Under the pieces are notes generated by a model. The model saw only the letters and a list, made by a program, of their open reading frames with translations, searched no databases and was not told the DNA's origin. A DNA stretch of 15,340 nt from Strigomonas culicis (Eukaryota; Euglenozoa; Kinetoplastea; Trypanosomatida; Trypanosomatidae): positions 1 through 15,340 of the forward strand of contig AUXH01000463.1 of the NCBI GenBank assembly GCA_000482145.1, in the 5' to 3' direction. A program made the position numbers and the translations under genes. This document shows positions 14,259 through 15,340 of this stretch, piece after piece (the stretch's first letter is position 1; every line of letters begins with the position of its first letter).

Positions 14259-15340
14259 CTGTCAGGGAGAGGTGGAAGGGCGGGGAGAGCGAGAGCGCCA
14301 CTATCCTCGGAAAGGCGCCAACTACAAACAGGGAATAGAGCGAGAAGGAAACGAAAAAAAAAAGACAGGAAAAGAGGAGAGGTAAACGAGGAGACAAACA
14401 ATAACAACAACAACCCCCCCCAAAAAAAAAAACGTACCCATTTACAATAACAAACAAAAACAAAATACACCAATTATCAAGTAATATGTTTTCCTATCTC
14501 ATGGATGTGTGTAATTGATCTTGTTATCGCTTTCTTTGTTCTTGGTACTTTGTGCTGCTGCATGAGCTATACCTTTTTTTTCTTTCACGGATTCTCTTTC
14601 TTTTGTGGTAAAACCTCATTTTGTATTATCGAACTGGAACTATTTACCAATCACAGTGTTACAAATAATAAGAGATTTGTTTACTTGTTTTTCTCGTTAC
14701 TTCAATCTTACTTTTTTTTTGTCCCTTTTTTTTTACATTTCTGGTAGCAATACACTTTGATATCTATTAGCTTTTATTTGGATGTATACGCACATTAAGG
14801 ACTTTTTTTCTCTCTCTTTTGGTATGTACATACTGATGTCAAGTACGATACTCCTGTGTGTGACCTTTTCTTTTTCTTCAAAAAACCCGGTCAAATGATC
14901 TCGTTGCGTTTCATTGAGAGAACGCTTTTTTTTTATTCGTTCGAGGATGAAAACTTTTTTTTTGTTCGTGTTGTGAATAAGTGATAATTCAGTCTTGTTG
15001 TCAGAGTTTCATTCCATTTTTTTTCCTTGTTTCTGTTTCGAGAATGAGAAAGAGGCCGCAGTGATCAGTGATCGTTTTATTTATTTCCTCTATTCTCTGT
15101 TTACAAAAAAAAAAAAAACATATAAAAACCCCTTTTTAACCCTTTATTATTGTTTACTCTTTATTCCCATGTTTCAAGGCAGAGAAGAGAAGGAATAAGA
15201 AAGCAACCGTTAACACTATTTTTTTTGTATCCTCTCCTTTTTTTTTTAGCGCTGCATGATGAATATATGTGTGTTGTTGAAGATGCTGTTCTCGTACACT
15301 CGCTTACTCTGCTGACTCCTATTATTCTCTTTTCTCTTAC
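14259..15340. other. 3' region of the double kinase and downstream intergenic DNA
   Basis: 1082 nt with no supported gene. Bases ~14264-14400 are strongly purine-rich (GA-rich, then CAA repeats, C8 and A11 runs) and would be the proximal 3' UTR. The remainder is T-rich with many homopolymer runs. A pyrimidine tract ending in AG at 15248-15249 is followed by ATGATG at 15256, but that frame stops after 19 codons, so it is at most an upstream ORF. More pyrimidine-rich sequence runs to the window edge, suggesting that the next gene starts outside the window. Confidence 0.75.

Noticed and set aside
15256..15315. ATG-ATG start after a pyrimidine-AG site near the window end as the start of a new gene
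   Set aside because: The frame stops after 19 codons and is followed by further pyrimidine-rich DNA. At most it is an upstream ORF of a gene outside the window.

Overview
The window looks like nuclear DNA of a trypanosomatid (kinetoplastid) protist; I cannot name the genus. The evidence is as follows. All five genes are intronless and lie head-to-tail on the + strand. The coding regions are very GC-rich, with mostly G or C at third codon positions, while the intergenic DNA is AT-rich and full of T runs and microsatellites. A polypyrimidine tract followed by AG precedes each gene, as expected for spliced-leader trans-splicing of a polycistronic transcript. No bacterial-type promoters, ribosome binding sites, terminators, tRNA/rRNA genes, transposases or CRISPR arrays were seen.

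Layout: (1) 114-710, cytosolic large-subunit ribosomal protein eL18 (RPL18), preceded by a long CT microsatellite that doubles as the splice-acceptor tract. (2) 1085-4423, a 1112-residue conserved-looking, probably helical protein of unknown function. (3) 4786-6429, a COQ8/ABC1 (UbiB-family) atypical kinase expected in mitochondrial ubiquinone biosynthesis. (4) 7095-8735, a 546-residue alpha-kinase (MHCK/eEF2K family) with a disordered N-terminal half and a complete catalytic set. (5) 9969-14258, a 1429-residue protein with two alpha-kinase-type domains: a degenerate N-terminal one that has lost the ATP lysine and the DLQG motif but kept its zinc-site ligands, and a near-canonical C-terminal one. 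A ~600-residue linker joins them and contains about five diverged ~75-residue repeats. The window ends in 1.08 kb of AT-rich sequence with no supported gene.

The most notable content is the run of three related alpha-kinase domains in two adjacent genes, the second gene being a pseudokinase-kinase fusion. I infer tandem duplication of a [disordered region + alpha-kinase] unit, fusion of two copies, and catalytic decay of one, possibly giving an intramolecular regulatory pseudokinase. Gene order in trypanosomatids rarely reflects function, so eL18, the unknown protein and COQ8 need not be related to the kinases. Family calls rest on motif recognition by eye; no database search was run.
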